Program-made: the position numbers and the translations under genes
Source: Aurantimicrobium minutum
GTDB lineage: Bacteria; Actinomycetota; Actinomycetes; Actinomycetales; Microbacteriaceae
DNA: 64,000 nt
Direction: 5' to 3'
NCBI RefSeq assembly: GCF_029892845.1
Contig: NZ_JARXVT010000002.1
Span: forward strand, 248,001 to 312,000
The notes under the pieces: model-generated
What the model saw: the letters and a program-made list of their open reading frames with translations, nothing else
The model's database searches: none
Told to the model about the DNA's origin: nothing
Part shown: piece by piece, positions 8,399 to 17,152 of the stretch
Layout: each line of letters starts with the position of its first letter
How positions within the stretch are numbered: position 1 is the first letter of the stretch

Positions 8399-8869
8399 GT
8401 GGACACAACGCTTTCATCAGTAAAGACTCAGCCCAACTACTTCTGGGAAGATCTTGAACTCGGCGACCTAATCTTGAGCCCAGGACTAACAATCTCTGAA
8501 GCCCACCTCGTTACCTGGGCTGGACTGACTGGCGACATCGTCTCTCTCCACTTAGACGAGGTCTATGCCGCACAAACTCCCTTTGGTCAGCGAATTGGCC
8601 ATGGCCCGCTTTCATTGTCGTGCGCACTGGGTTTGATGACTCAAACTGGCTATTTCACCAACGTGGCTGCCTGGTTGGGACTTGATGCGGTTCGAGCAAC
8701 TGCACCAGTACTCATCGGAGACACAATTCGTGCGACCGCAGAACTTGTCGAAACTCGTGAGACTTCAAAGCCCACTAATGGAATTTGGAAGTTTGATTAC
8801 CGTGTGCTCAATCAACGTGAAGAGACCGTGATGACCTTCTCCAGCAGCTTCCTCATGAAGCGCAAATAA
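8399..8869 (+). CDS. MaoC-like (R)-hydratase/dehydratase
   Basis: A 156-residue hot-dog-fold protein of the MaoC family. The hydratase motif region VTWAGLTGDIVSLHLDE contains the conserved Asp and His of the catalytic dyad, followed by FGQRIGHGPLSLSCALGL. The family hydrates enoyl-CoA thioesters to 3-hydroxyacyl-CoA; the true substrate is unknown. The frame is open further upstream, but GAGGAAAG precedes the GTG at 8399 by about 7 nt, and this gives the expected N terminus. It is transcribed divergently from the carboxylase beta gene across the 8303-8320 operator, and converges on the SDR gene at a shared terminator. Confidence 0.85.
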   Translation: MDTTLSSVKTQPNYFWEDLELGDLILSPGLTISEAHLVTWAGLTGDIVSLHLDEVYAAQTPFGQRIGHGPLSLSCALGLMTQTGYFTNVAAWLGLDAVRATAPVLIGDTIRATAELVETRETSKPTNGIWKFDYRVLNQREETVMTFSSSFLMKRK

Positions 8870-8881
8870 AGACCTCTCTTG

Positions 8882-8930
8882 AACAAATCTGCCCCCGGTC
8901 TAATATTTAACCGGGGGCAGATTTGTTTTT
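8882..8930. terminator. Bidirectional terminator between MaoC and SDR genes
   Basis: An 18-bp perfect inverted repeat (8882-8899 with 8910-8927) around a 10-nt loop, with T-rich flanks on both strands. It serves the convergent genes ending at 8869 and 8935. Confidence 0.93.
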
Positions 8931-8934
8931 GTCA

Positions 8935-9678
8935 CTACAGGTCTGCCAGATTCGGTAGCCCTGCTGTCTCTCCACCATCTGCAACAAATTCGCTACCAGT
9001 TGAGAATGAGCTTTCGTCACTGGCTAGATAAACGATGAGGTTGCTGATCTCGCTTGGCTCTCCCGCACGCCCCTGAGCAACGTGCTTGAAGTCCATGTAG
9101 AGGCCATCAATCATTGGCGTCTTGACGTTTCCAGGGTGAATGGAATTTACTCGAACCCCTTGGTGCGCAAGCTCAAGTGCTGCTGTCTTCGTAAGGCCAC
9201 GAATGCCCCATTTAGCAGTGTTGTAAGCAGCCGTGCCCGGGAACGCCTTAAGCCCTGCCGTAGACGAAATATTGATGATCGAAGAATTGCCTGACTTAAC
9301 GAGCGCGGGAATTGCAGCACGCATTCCCCTCATCACTCCAGTGAGATTGATCCCCATTACCAAATCCCAATCAGCATCAGGCATGTCTACGATGTCTGCT
9401 GATCGCAAGATTCCAGCGTTGTTTACTAATACGTTCAAACCGCCAAAAGCATCTAGTGCAGTTTGGACTGCGTTATCCCAGTCTTCATTTACTTGAACAT
9501 CAAGTCGCGCAAAAGCTGCCCTCTCGCCGAGCTCTTCAACTAGGGCAAGAGCATTTTGTTCATCGACGTCGCCAATAACGACAGATCCGCCCTCTGCAAC
9601 GATTGCTCTCGCGTGGCTCGCACCCATACCTTTGGCTGCACCAGAAATGAGCGCTATTTTTCCACTAAGCCTGTTCAT
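8935..9678 (-). CDS. Short-chain dehydrogenase/reductase (classical SDR)
   Basis: A 247-residue NAD(P)-dependent oxidoreductase. The cofactor loop SGAAKGMG is at residues 12-19, NNAG at 86-89, the catalytic serine in ISST near 139, and Tyr152 with Lys156 in YNTAK. Asp37 after the second strand (IGDVDE) favours NAD. It resembles hydroxysteroid and cyclopentanol dehydrogenase-type SDRs, so a secondary alcohol or 3-hydroxyacyl substrate is plausible. TTGGAG precedes the ATG. A hairpin lies between it and the aldehyde dehydrogenase gene, so it may have its own promoter or be expressed at a lower level. Confidence 0.88.
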   Translation of the reverse strand: MNRLSGKIALISGAAKGMGASHARAIVAEGGSVVIGDVDEQNALALVEELGERAAFARLDVQVNEDWDNAVQTALDAFGGLNVLVNNAGILRSADIVDMPDADWDLVMGINLTGVMRGMRAAIPALVKSGNSSIINISSTAGLKAFPGTAAYNTAKWGIRGLTKTAALELAHQGVRVNSIHPGNVKTPMIDGLYMDFKHVAQGRAGEPSEISNLIVYLASDESSFSTGSEFVADGGETAGLPNLADL

Positions 9679-9701
9679 TTAATTCTCCAATTAGCTTTCA
9701 A

Positions 9702-9739
9702 ATGGCGATGGCCCCGCTTTTACACGGGGCCATCGCCAT
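9702..9739 (-). terminator. Hairpin between aldehyde dehydrogenase and SDR genes
   Basis: A 15-bp perfect GC-rich stem (9702-9716 with 9725-9739) lies just past the aldehyde dehydrogenase stop on the minus strand. The T-tract is short, so it may be a partial terminator or an mRNA-stabilising hairpin. Confidence 0.7.
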
Positions 9740-9753
9740 CGGCGATTTCAGGT

Positions 9754-11184
9754 CTAGACAGCAGTTCCCAGTACTGCCTTGACTAGCTGGAAGCCTCGGA
9801 TACCCCACTCATCGTGTTCGTATCCGGTACCAGACTGCTTCCAACCTCCGAATGGAACGCTGACGTAATCATCCGTGTAGTGGTTGATGTAGACATGTCC
9901 CGAACGGATTTTGGAGGCAACCTTGATTGCGCGGTCCTTGTCTGCTGACTGAACTACCGCTGCAAGTCCATAAATTGAATCATTAGCAATTTCGATTGCT
10001 TCTTCCTCACTGTCAAAAGGAATGATGACGAGGACTGGGCCGAAGATTTCTTCCTGGGCAATTGTCGACTTGGGGTCAACATTGGTGAAAATCGTTGGCT
10101 TTGTGTAGAAGCCCTTGGCGAGACCTTCTGGACGACCGACGCCACCAGTGAGGAGTTCTCCGCCTTCTTCAATTCCAGTCTGGATGTATCCCTGTACAGA
10201 CTTGAACTGACGAGCGTTTACCAATGGACCCATTGTGGTTTCATCCTTGGTGGGGTCACCAACGACAAACGCCTCAGCGGTTCGCTTAGCGATCTCATTG
10301 ACTTCTGCCAGCTTGGAGCGAGGCACGAGCATACGAGTCGCAACACTGCAGGATTGACCAGCGTTGCTGTAACAAATGGTTACACCAGTCGAAACAGCCT
10401 TCTCAAGATCGGCATCGTCAAGGATGATGTTCGGAGACTTTCCACCGAGTTCGAGGTGAACAACCTTGATTGTCTCAGCAGCGTCACGAGAAATTTCGCG
10501 TCCCGCGCGTGTCGAACCGGTGAAGGAAACCACATCTACATCTGGGTGCAAGGAAAGCTGTCGACCAATAACTACACCGTCTCCCGTAACCAGGTTGAAC
10601 ACACCTGCGGGGACTCCAGCCTCATCAAGAATTTCAGTGAAGAGGAATGAGTCAATTGGTGTGACCTGGCTTGGCTTGAGGATCATCGTGCAACCTGCAG
10701 CGAGAGCTGAAGCGGTCTTGGTGAAGACCTGGTTGATAGGCCAGTTCCATGGGGTGATCAGCGCAGCAACACCAGCGGGCTCACGCACGATGGTGGAGTT
10801 ACCCTTCTTCTCCTCGAGAGTCATCGACTTAAGAGCATCAATGGTCGCCTGAATGTGACCGATTCCAAGCCAAGTCTGTGCACCTTCAGAAAGGGTTTTT
10901 GGAGCACCCAACTCTTCGGTGAGAGCATCTGAGAACTCCTGACGACGACGCTCGTAGATCTTTAGGATCCTCTCGAGGAGTTCAATACGCTCTGCCAAAG
11001 TAGTTTGACTGAATGTCTTGAATGCCTCTTTGGCTGCCGCAACTGCTCGTTCGACATCTTCAGAGCTTGCGCTGGTAACGACTGCGAATGCTTCTTCGTT
11101 CGCAGGGTTAACAACTTCAATTTTCTTTTCACCGTGAGCAGGAACCCATTCACCGTTGATGTAGAGGTTTTCATATTTCTTCAT
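9754..11184 (-). CDS. NAD(P)-dependent aldehyde dehydrogenase
   Basis: A 476-residue member of the ALDH superfamily that oxidises an aldehyde to a carboxylate. The catalytic Cys279 lies in NAGQSCS and the general base Glu245 in LELGGKSPN. Asn147 is in TPWNWP, and the cofactor-binding lysine is near residue 170 (ILKPSQVTP). The C-terminal motif YINHYTDDYVSVPFGGWKQSG is complete. AAAGGG precedes the ATG. It follows the Zn-alcohol dehydrogenase gene by 15 nt, so an alcohol-to-aldehyde-to-acid sequence feeding the acyl-CoA synthetase is the simplest reading. Confidence 0.93.
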   Translation of the reverse strand: MKKYENLYINGEWVPAHGEKKIEVVNPANEEAFAVVTSASSEDVERAVAAAKEAFKTFSQTTLAERIELLERILKIYERRRQEFSDALTEELGAPKTLSEGAQTWLGIGHIQATIDALKSMTLEEKKGNSTIVREPAGVAALITPWNWPINQVFTKTASALAAGCTMILKPSQVTPIDSFLFTEILDEAGVPAGVFNLVTGDGVVIGRQLSLHPDVDVVSFTGSTRAGREISRDAAETIKVVHLELGGKSPNIILDDADLEKAVSTGVTICYSNAGQSCSVATRMLVPRSKLAEVNEIAKRTAEAFVVGDPTKDETTMGPLVNARQFKSVQGYIQTGIEEGGELLTGGVGRPEGLAKGFYTKPTIFTNVDPKSTIAQEEIFGPVLVIIPFDSEEEAIEIANDSIYGLAAVVQSADKDRAIKVASKIRSGHVYINHYTDDYVSVPFGGWKQSGTGYEHDEWGIRGFQLVKAVLGTAV

Positions 11185-11199
11185 TGTGGTTTCCCTTTA

Positions 11200-12255
11200 T
11201 TAGTTCCAGTCGGTGAGGACGCTGACACCTGGGTTAGCGAAGCTACCCATGTTCTGCATGATGTCTGCAGCTTCCTTGAGGTTTACGGTTTTAGTTACCA
11301 TGGCCTGGGGGTCAATAACACCGTTTTCGACCATGCGCATCATGTCAGGGAAGCGAGCGATAGGCATGTTTGCAACACCCACGATCGAGAGCTCCTGAAG
11401 AACCAATGCGTCGATTGGGATGGGAATGTAGCCCTCTTCCGCAGCAGAGGTGAGGCCCGCCTGCAATAAACGTCCACGCTTACGGAGACTGCCAATTGCT
11501 GCCTGGCAAGTGATCTTGATACCGAGGGCATCAACGGCAACATGTGCGCCGCCGCCAGTGAGTTCGTGAACCTTTGCTACTACGTCCTCTTCTTTGGAGT
11601 TGATGACGTGCATTGCACCTTGCTCCTTAGCAAGCGCAAGTGCCGCAGGGTTGATGTCAGCTGCAATTACAGATGCGCCAAGTGCGCGAGCAATGTGAAT
11701 TGCGGAAAGGCCCAATCCACCGCAACCGTTGACGAAAACCCATTCTCCAGGGCGAACTGCTACCTGGTCGACAATGCCGTGCCAAGCAGTCATAAAGCGG
11801 CAACTCAAGCCTGCAGCAGCTTCAAATGAAACTGATTCAGGAAGTGCTACGAGGTTACGGTCTGCTTCTGGAACGAGTACAAGTTCTCCGTATCCGCCCC
11901 AGTAGTTGGTTCCTGCAAAGGAGACGTTCTGGCAGACATTGGTGTAACCGTTGAGACAGTATTCACAAACGCCACAACCGTGTGCGTGTGGGACGATTAC
12001 CCGGTCGCCAACCTTGTAACGGGTGACGTTTGAACCAACAGCTTCAACAACACCTGAGAATTCGTGTCCCATGACGTGAGGAAGCGGGAGTTCGAGACCG
12101 AGCCATGCCCAGTCACCCTGCCACAGGTGCCAGTCGCTTCGGCAAATGCCGTTTGCCTTGACGCGAATAATTGCGCCATCAGGGGTAATTGTGGGCTCCT
12201 CTACATCGAGGATCTCCAGGTCCTTACCCAGTTCTGTGAGAACTAAAGCTTTCAT
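11200..12255 (-). CDS. Zinc-dependent medium-chain alcohol dehydrogenase
   Basis: A 351-residue MDR-superfamily dehydrogenase. Catalytic zinc ligands are Cys38 (GICRSDWH) and His64 with Glu65 (GHEFSG). The structural zinc loop has four cysteines (94, 97, 100, 108). The Rossmann fold begins at NGCGGLGLSAIHIA. The family oxidises primary or secondary alcohols with NAD(P). AAGGAGAC precedes the ATG. It lies 19 nt after the ABC permease gene, which links uptake with the first oxidation step in one transcript. Confidence 0.92.
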   Translation of the reverse strand: MKALVLTELGKDLEILDVEEPTITPDGAIIRVKANGICRSDWHLWQGDWAWLGLELPLPHVMGHEFSGVVEAVGSNVTRYKVGDRVIVPHAHGCGVCEYCLNGYTNVCQNVSFAGTNYWGGYGELVLVPEADRNLVALPESVSFEAAAGLSCRFMTAWHGIVDQVAVRPGEWVFVNGCGGLGLSAIHIARALGASVIAADINPAALALAKEQGAMHVINSKEEDVVAKVHELTGGGAHVAVDALGIKITCQAAIGSLRKRGRLLQAGLTSAAEEGYIPIPIDALVLQELSIVGVANMPIARFPDMMRMVENGVIDPQAMVTKTVNLKEAADIMQNMGSFANPGVSVLTDWN

Positions 12256-12274
12256 TGTTGTCTCCTTTTTCTAG

Positions 12275-13309
12275 TTAGGGCATGTGGTGGACGCCGACTG
12301 ATTCGGTATCCGTGGTCACGATTTGAGAGGGGTGAAGTGGTTTTTTCTTCTCTTTGAACTTGAAGTTACCCGAGACACCTTGAAGAGTTGCCGCGACAGC
12401 AATCGTCAAAGCCTGTACGAGCATCTGGACAGATGTTGGTGCTCCCATCGTGAGAACCATCTGAACAAGTTGAGACATAAAGAGCGCTGCGATTGCTGAA
12501 CCTATGATGGTTCCCTTGCCTCCAGCCAATGGTGTACCACCAACAATGACGGTGGCAATAACCGCGAGCATGTAGCCATTACCAACCTGGACGCCGACGT
12601 TTTGGAGGTAGCTAGCAAGCAGCATCCCGGCAAAAGAGTAGGTCAAGGCAGCAGTGACATAAGCCAGAATTACGCTGGAGTTCGTACGTACTCCATTTAC
12701 CCGCGCTGCAGCAGGGTTTGCGCCTGCCGCAATGAACTGACGTCCAGATACCGTCTTCGAGGTGAGCAGTGCCATGACAAGTACAGTCACGATTGCAATC
12801 CATACGAGTGTGGAAATTCCAAAGATGTCTGATTGCGCGAACTGGCTAAATACTTCTGGTGCTTGGGCAGGGGCCCCACCTGTAATCAACTGAACAAATC
12901 CAAAGAGGATTGTGTTCATTGCAAGAGTTGCTACAAGCGGACTAATTCCTACAAGCGCAACCAATAAGCCATTGGCAAGACCCACCACTGCAGAAATTCC
13001 GAAACAAAGCAACACAGCCGTAAACGGATCGATGCCCCAGCGTGAGTACATCACACCAAAACCCATTGCAGAGATGCTAATTACACCTGCAGCGGAGAGG
13101 TCAATACCTCTCTGCTGAATAACCAAGGTCTGACCGATTGATGCAATTGCCAGGACCGCGGCGAACGGCATCATGCCAACTACAGATATGGGATCCAATG
13201 AACTCGGCACGAATACTGCACAAATTGCGAACAAAATCACTGTCGTAATCGCGATGGAAGTAAAGGCAGGCCTAGTGAAGCCCTTGCGGAGAGTGTTCTG
13301 TTGAGACAT
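12275..13309 (-). CDS. ABC importer permease, ribose type (RbsC-like)
   Basis: A 344-residue multi-spanning permease of the CUT2 family (BPD_transp_2). Typical features are LAIASIGQTLVIQQRGIDLSAAGVI, the coupling region SGRQFIAAGANPAAARVNGV, and IVGGTPLAGGKGTIIGSAI. The start at 13309 makes a TAATG overlap with the upstream ATPase-permease gene; a longer frame upstream is a shadow of that gene. It is the second membrane subunit of the importer. CUT2 systems import pentoses, inositols, AI-2 and similar polar compounds; the ligand here is unknown. Confidence 0.9.
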   Translation of the reverse strand: MSQQNTLRKGFTRPAFTSIAITTVILFAICAVFVPSSLDPISVVGMMPFAAVLAIASIGQTLVIQQRGIDLSAAGVISISAMGFGVMYSRWGIDPFTAVLLCFGISAVVGLANGLLVALVGISPLVATLAMNTILFGFVQLITGGAPAQAPEVFSQFAQSDIFGISTLVWIAIVTVLVMALLTSKTVSGRQFIAAGANPAAARVNGVRTNSSVILAYVTAALTYSFAGMLLASYLQNVGVQVGNGYMLAVIATVIVGGTPLAGGKGTIIGSAIAALFMSQLVQMVLTMGAPTSVQMLVQALTIAVAATLQGVSGNFKFKEKKKPLHPSQIVTTDTESVGVHHMP

Positions 13310-15792
13310 TAGTGACCCGCCTTCTTGAGTGAACGGAACAATGAGTAAGCAGCTACGGCAAACAAGGTCAAACCGCCCATAAGGAACGACTGCCACTCAG
13401 TAGAGAGCCCGAGGAATGTTGTTACGCTGTTGGCCACTTGGAGAAGTGCGCCACCCATGATCGCGCCAAAGAATGTACCGCGTGCACCGGCAAGGCTGAC
13501 GCCACCGATGACTGCCGCGCTAATACTTGCGAGGGTGTAACTAGTACCACCTGAGGCATTACCGGATCCAATTTGAGCCATCAAAGTTACTGCAGCAACA
13601 CCAGCCAGAAGGCTCGCGCCGACGTAGGCAAAATAGCGAACTTTCTTTGGATTAATTGCGTTGAGAGCTGCAACATTTTCATCCGACCCAGTTGCTCGTA
13701 GAACAATTCCTTGGCGAGTCTTAAGAAGTGCCCAGGTTAATAGGAGGGCAAGAATTACGACAACTATGAACAGGATTGGAACTGGACCAATCTTGGTCGT
13801 AATCGACTTTGTAATTGAACGTGCAATTACACCGCCCGGTGTTGGGCGAAGAATCAGTGAGATTGCCTGAACTCCTGTGAAAGTTACTAGGGTGGCAATC
13901 ATTGGGTTGATCTTTGCTAAGTCAACTAGAGCCCAGTTGATTGAACCGACGACTATTGGGACGATTACGAAAAGACTCCAACCGAATCCCTGCATCGCAA
14001 TCGATGAGCCGTCTATCAGGAGGTAGGACTCCAGGACAACTATCAAACCCATTAGTGGGCCGACTGAAAGATCAATTCCTCCCACAAGAAGCACCATCGC
14101 CTGCGCCATAGCTACCAAACCAAGTGGCACAAGCAAGGTAAGCATGCTTTGGATGCTCATCGGAGACAAGAAGAAGCCGTTTGCCACTTGGGTAATGAGT
14201 GAAAGGGCAATAATCGCAAGCCCCACAATTGCCAGAGGTGCGGCGTCACCGCCCAGCCAGCGAACAAGCTTAGATCGCGTTACTACTTGAGTTTCACGGA
14301 CTGCTGTCGAGCGTAAGGCTTCACCGATGATTTCTTCTTCAGTGACTTTCTTTCCCTCAAGTTGACTTACAACTTTTCCGCGGGAAAAGACAAGGACTCG
14401 GTCCGCAATTCCTGCAAGTTCCTTGGCATCTGTCGAAAGTACGATTACAGCCATGCCGGTTTCTTCAGCTCGCTGACGTATGAGCGTATAAATCTCGCTT
14501 CGCGCACCAACGTCTACTCCCTGAGTAGGTTCGTCAAGAAGAAGTACAGATGGACCCGATCCAAAAGCTCCTGCGAGTACTGCCTTTTGCTGGTTACCGC
14601 CCGACAGTGTCGCAATAGATGCGGCAATTGTTGGAGTCTTTACATTGAACTCATTAACCAATGAGCTAACTGAGGAGTTCTCTTTTTTGTTGGAGACGAG
14701 GCCCATCGATGTGAATTTTTTGAGCGAACGAAGCGCAATGTTGTCCTTGACACTTAGGCCTGAGACAACACCCTCTCGGTGACGGTCTGCTGCAACGTAA
14801 GCAATTCCTTGCTTTGTAGCTTGAGCAGCGGAGCGATACTTCACTTCTTGTCCGCTGATTTCTACAACTCCAGCGAACTTGTTAAGACCGGCCAGAGCAC
14901 GAAGGAATTCGCGTTGACCGTTACCGTCAATTCCAGCCAGGCCAACTACTTCACCAGGACGAACCTCGAGCGAAACATCTTTGAACTTATCCCCGTGTAA
15001 TCCACTAACGACAAAGTTGGGTATTGCATTCTTGTCGCCTGAATACTTTGCAGGGTACGTAGATGAAAGTTCACGTCCCACAATCAAGTTGACAATGTCG
15101 GACTCTGAAAGTTTCGACACTAGTTCGGTACCACGTGAAGCACCGTTGCGAAGAACACTCACTCGTTCAGCGATGTCTCGAACTTCAGCTACACGGTGCG
15201 AAATGTAAATAATCGCAACGCCCTCTTTTGCAAGACGGCGAATGTGCCCGAAGAGGATATTTACGTCCTCGGCAGAGAGATGCTCAGTTGGCTCATCAAG
15301 GATAAGTACCTTGGGTTGCGCTGCGAGTGCGCGAGCAATTTCAACGATAAATCTGTGTTCTGGTGGAAGATCCTCAACTCGCAATGAAGGCGAGAGATTG
15401 AGGTCTGTTCCCCAAACAGCGAGCTGCTTGGTTGCCCAGGAGTTGAGCTCGGTAGTCTTTGGGCGCTTTTCTTTGGGCATTCCGAGATACATGTTCTCGG
15501 CGATTGTGAGGTCTGGAAGAAGCGCTGGTTCTTGACGGACGATGGTGATTCCAAAGTCACGCGATGCCGAGGCATTACCTGACGGTAGAAGCTCTCCGAA
15601 GACTCGGACTTCTCCTGTCTCTGGAGTAACAGTTCCAGAAATTACACCCATCAGGGTGGACTTTCCAGCTCCGTTTTCTCCGACAACTCCGTGGATTTCG
15701 CCAGCCAGTACGTTCAAGCTCACATTTCTGAGAGCCCGAACACCTGGATAACTCTTTGACACGTCGTTTACGTGGAGAGCTTCTACCGCCAT
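13309..15792 (-). CDS. Fused ABC ATPase (two NBDs) and permease, ribose type
   Basis: An 827-residue fusion. Residues about 1-500 are an RbsA-like duplicated ATPase. The first Walker A is GENGAGKST (38-46) and the first Walker B is VLILDEPTEHL. The second domain has the degenerate Walker A GIDGNGQRE usual in this family, a canonical LSGGNQQ signature and LLLDEPTQGVDVG. The first domain signature is altered (LPPEHR). Residues about 520-827 are an RbsC-like permease with VLLVGGIDLSVGPLMGL and LRATGSDENVAALNAI. ATPase and permease are normally separate polypeptides. It is preceded by the binding-protein gene and overlaps the next permease. Confidence 0.9.
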   Translation of the reverse strand: MAVEALHVNDVSKSYPGVRALRNVSLNVLAGEIHGVVGENGAGKSTLMGVISGTVTPETGEVRVFGELLPSGNASASRDFGITIVRQEPALLPDLTIAENMYLGMPKEKRPKTTELNSWATKQLAVWGTDLNLSPSLRVEDLPPEHRFIVEIARALAAQPKVLILDEPTEHLSAEDVNILFGHIRRLAKEGVAIIYISHRVAEVRDIAERVSVLRNGASRGTELVSKLSESDIVNLIVGRELSSTYPAKYSGDKNAIPNFVVSGLHGDKFKDVSLEVRPGEVVGLAGIDGNGQREFLRALAGLNKFAGVVEISGQEVKYRSAAQATKQGIAYVAADRHREGVVSGLSVKDNIALRSLKKFTSMGLVSNKKENSSVSSLVNEFNVKTPTIAASIATLSGGNQQKAVLAGAFGSGPSVLLLDEPTQGVDVGARSEIYTLIRQRAEETGMAVIVLSTDAKELAGIADRVLVFSRGKVVSQLEGKKVTEEEIIGEALRSTAVRETQVVTRSKLVRWLGGDAAPLAIVGLAIIALSLITQVANGFFLSPMSIQSMLTLLVPLGLVAMAQAMVLLVGGIDLSVGPLMGLIVVLESYLLIDGSSIAMQGFGWSLFVIVPIVVGSINWALVDLAKINPMIATLVTFTGVQAISLILRPTPGGVIARSITKSITTKIGPVPILFIVVVILALLLTWALLKTRQGIVLRATGSDENVAALNAINPKKVRYFAYVGASLLAGVAAVTLMAQIGSGNASGGTSYTLASISAAVIGGVSLAGARGTFFGAIMGGALLQVANSVTTFLGLSTEWQSFLMGGLTLFAVAAYSLFRSLKKAGH

Positions 15793-15827
15793 TGGTAATA
15801 CCTCGTTATTTCTTAGTTGTTACTGAA

Positions 15828-16928
15828 TTAGCCGAGCATCTTCTTGAGTTCAGCCTCGGTCAGACTTGACGAGAGGTCAGCGTCTGGAGGAAGAACGGTG
15901 CTGCACTTAGGGTTCTTACCCGAAGTGGTGTCAATGAAGATAGGCAACTGTGGACGAGAAGGCTCTGGGTTGTCCTTGCCGACGTATGCAGCAAGTGCCT
16001 TGCGGAGAGCAATCTCAACAGTGGTGGTGGTTCCATCGAGAGTGAAGAACGCGAAGTTCGACTTCTCCCACTGGCAGCCGTTTACGTTTGCAGATGCCTG
16101 ACCAGCTAGTGCAGGAAGTGCAACGCCAGCTTCGGTGTAAGCATCGATAACACCAGTGTCGGTGGTGGTGTAGTCAGAAACGACACCGTCGATACGTCCG
16201 TACTTAGCGAGAAGAGCGGTCATAACCTTCTTCTTCTCACCTGGATCCCAGTTGGTTACAACGAAGTTGTCTTCAACGAGGCTCAGGCCGGGGTATGCCT
16301 TGAGTGCTTCTTTGAAAGCGTCGAAGAAGGTAACGCTAGATGCTGCACCAGGTGTACCACCAAGGAATACGATCTTTCCCTTGCCGTTGAGAGCCTTGTT
16401 GAAGAAAGCAGCCTGCTGCTCACCGATGTACTTAACATCGTGGTTCACGAAGGTTACGTAGTCAGTTCCAGGGGTTCCACCTGGGTCAGAGATGAAGGAT
16501 ACAACCTTCACGCCTGCGTCAGTTGCAGCCTGGATGGAAGGAAGCTGTGCAGCGCCAAATTCGGGCTGAACGATAAGTACCTGAACGCCCTGAGCAACGA
16601 GGCTGTCAACATCAGAAATTGCCTTCTGCTGATCGCCCTTTGCATCGGTGAAGATAACCTCAGTGATGTTTGAGCACTGTTCAGCAGCCTTTGTCAGCTC
16701 TGCCAGAACGGTCTTGGTCCAAGTGTTGTTGCTACCCTTTGCGTAGCCAACCTTGGTTGGGGTGTCTGGACAAAAGTCCTTGATGTTTCCGGTGTTGTAG
16801 ACAGCGCTACCGGCTTCTTCGGTTGCAGTTCCAGTGCTTGTTGCATCAGTTGATGCACAACCACTCAGAAGCAACGCGCTGGAAGCAGCAACAGCAGCTG
16901 CGGCCAGCAATAGTCGATTCTTAGCCAT
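15828..16928 (-). CDS. Sugar-type ABC substrate-binding lipoprotein
   Basis: A 366-residue Peripla_BP_4-like binding protein, secreted and lipid-anchored. The signal peptide ends in the lipobox LLSGC, with Cys24 as lipidation site. Body motifs include VGYAKGSNNTWTKTVLAELTKAA and DVDSLVAQGVQVLIVQP, as in the ribose-binding group. The first frame codon is a TTG at 16934, but the ATG at 16928 has AGGAG at a better distance. It delivers the ligand to the fused ATPase-permease system. The ligand is unknown; catabolic neighbours suggest a carbon source that becomes a CoA thioester. It has its own promoter, flanked by operator-like sites. Confidence 0.92.
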   Translation of the reverse strand: MAKNRLLLAAAAVAASSALLLSGCASTDATSTGTATEEAGSAVYNTGNIKDFCPDTPTKVGYAKGSNNTWTKTVLAELTKAAEQCSNITEVIFTDAKGDQQKAISDVDSLVAQGVQVLIVQPEFGAAQLPSIQAATDAGVKVVSFISDPGGTPGTDYVTFVNHDVKYIGEQQAAFFNKALNGKGKIVFLGGTPGAASSVTFFDAFKEALKAYPGLSLVEDNFVVTNWDPGEKKKVMTALLAKYGRIDGVVSDYTTTDTGVIDAYTEAGVALPALAGQASANVNGCQWEKSNFAFFTLDGTTTTVEIALRKALAAYVGKDNPEPSRPQLPIFIDTTSGKNPKCSTVLPPDADLSSSLTEAELKKMLG

Positions 16929-17010
16929 GAACAATAACTCCTTTGTTTTTGTTGATCTTCGAAGTAGTCACCCGATTCGAATCACCGACGATTCTGATTC
17001 TATCTCCGAA

Positions 17011-17083
17011 ACAAACGAACAACCGCTTGTATTTTTATTATAGGGATTAATTCCCAAATAAAATAACGAACGCTTGTTTGTTA
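17011..17083 (-). promoter_or_regulatory. Binding-protein gene promoter with flanking operators
   Basis: A perfect TATAAT on the minus strand (17037-17042) marks the promoter about 110 nt before the ATG. One operator-like repeat, ACAAACG-N6-CGCTTGT (17011-17030), covers the expected transcription start. A second, around CGCTTGTTTGTT (17071-17082), lies just upstream of the -35 region. That 12-mer also occurs, on the minus strand, in the perfect operator region at 22634-22654. Confidence 0.6.
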
Positions 17084-17152
17084 TCTAAATGTTATTCATT
17101 AGTAAACACGCATGTCAATACAAAAGTGCGAAAAAATTGCAGAAAGTTGGCT

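Noticed and set aside
16970-17000. tRNA-like TTCGAATC segment
   Set aside because: No acceptor stem, anticodon arm or D-arm can be folded around it.
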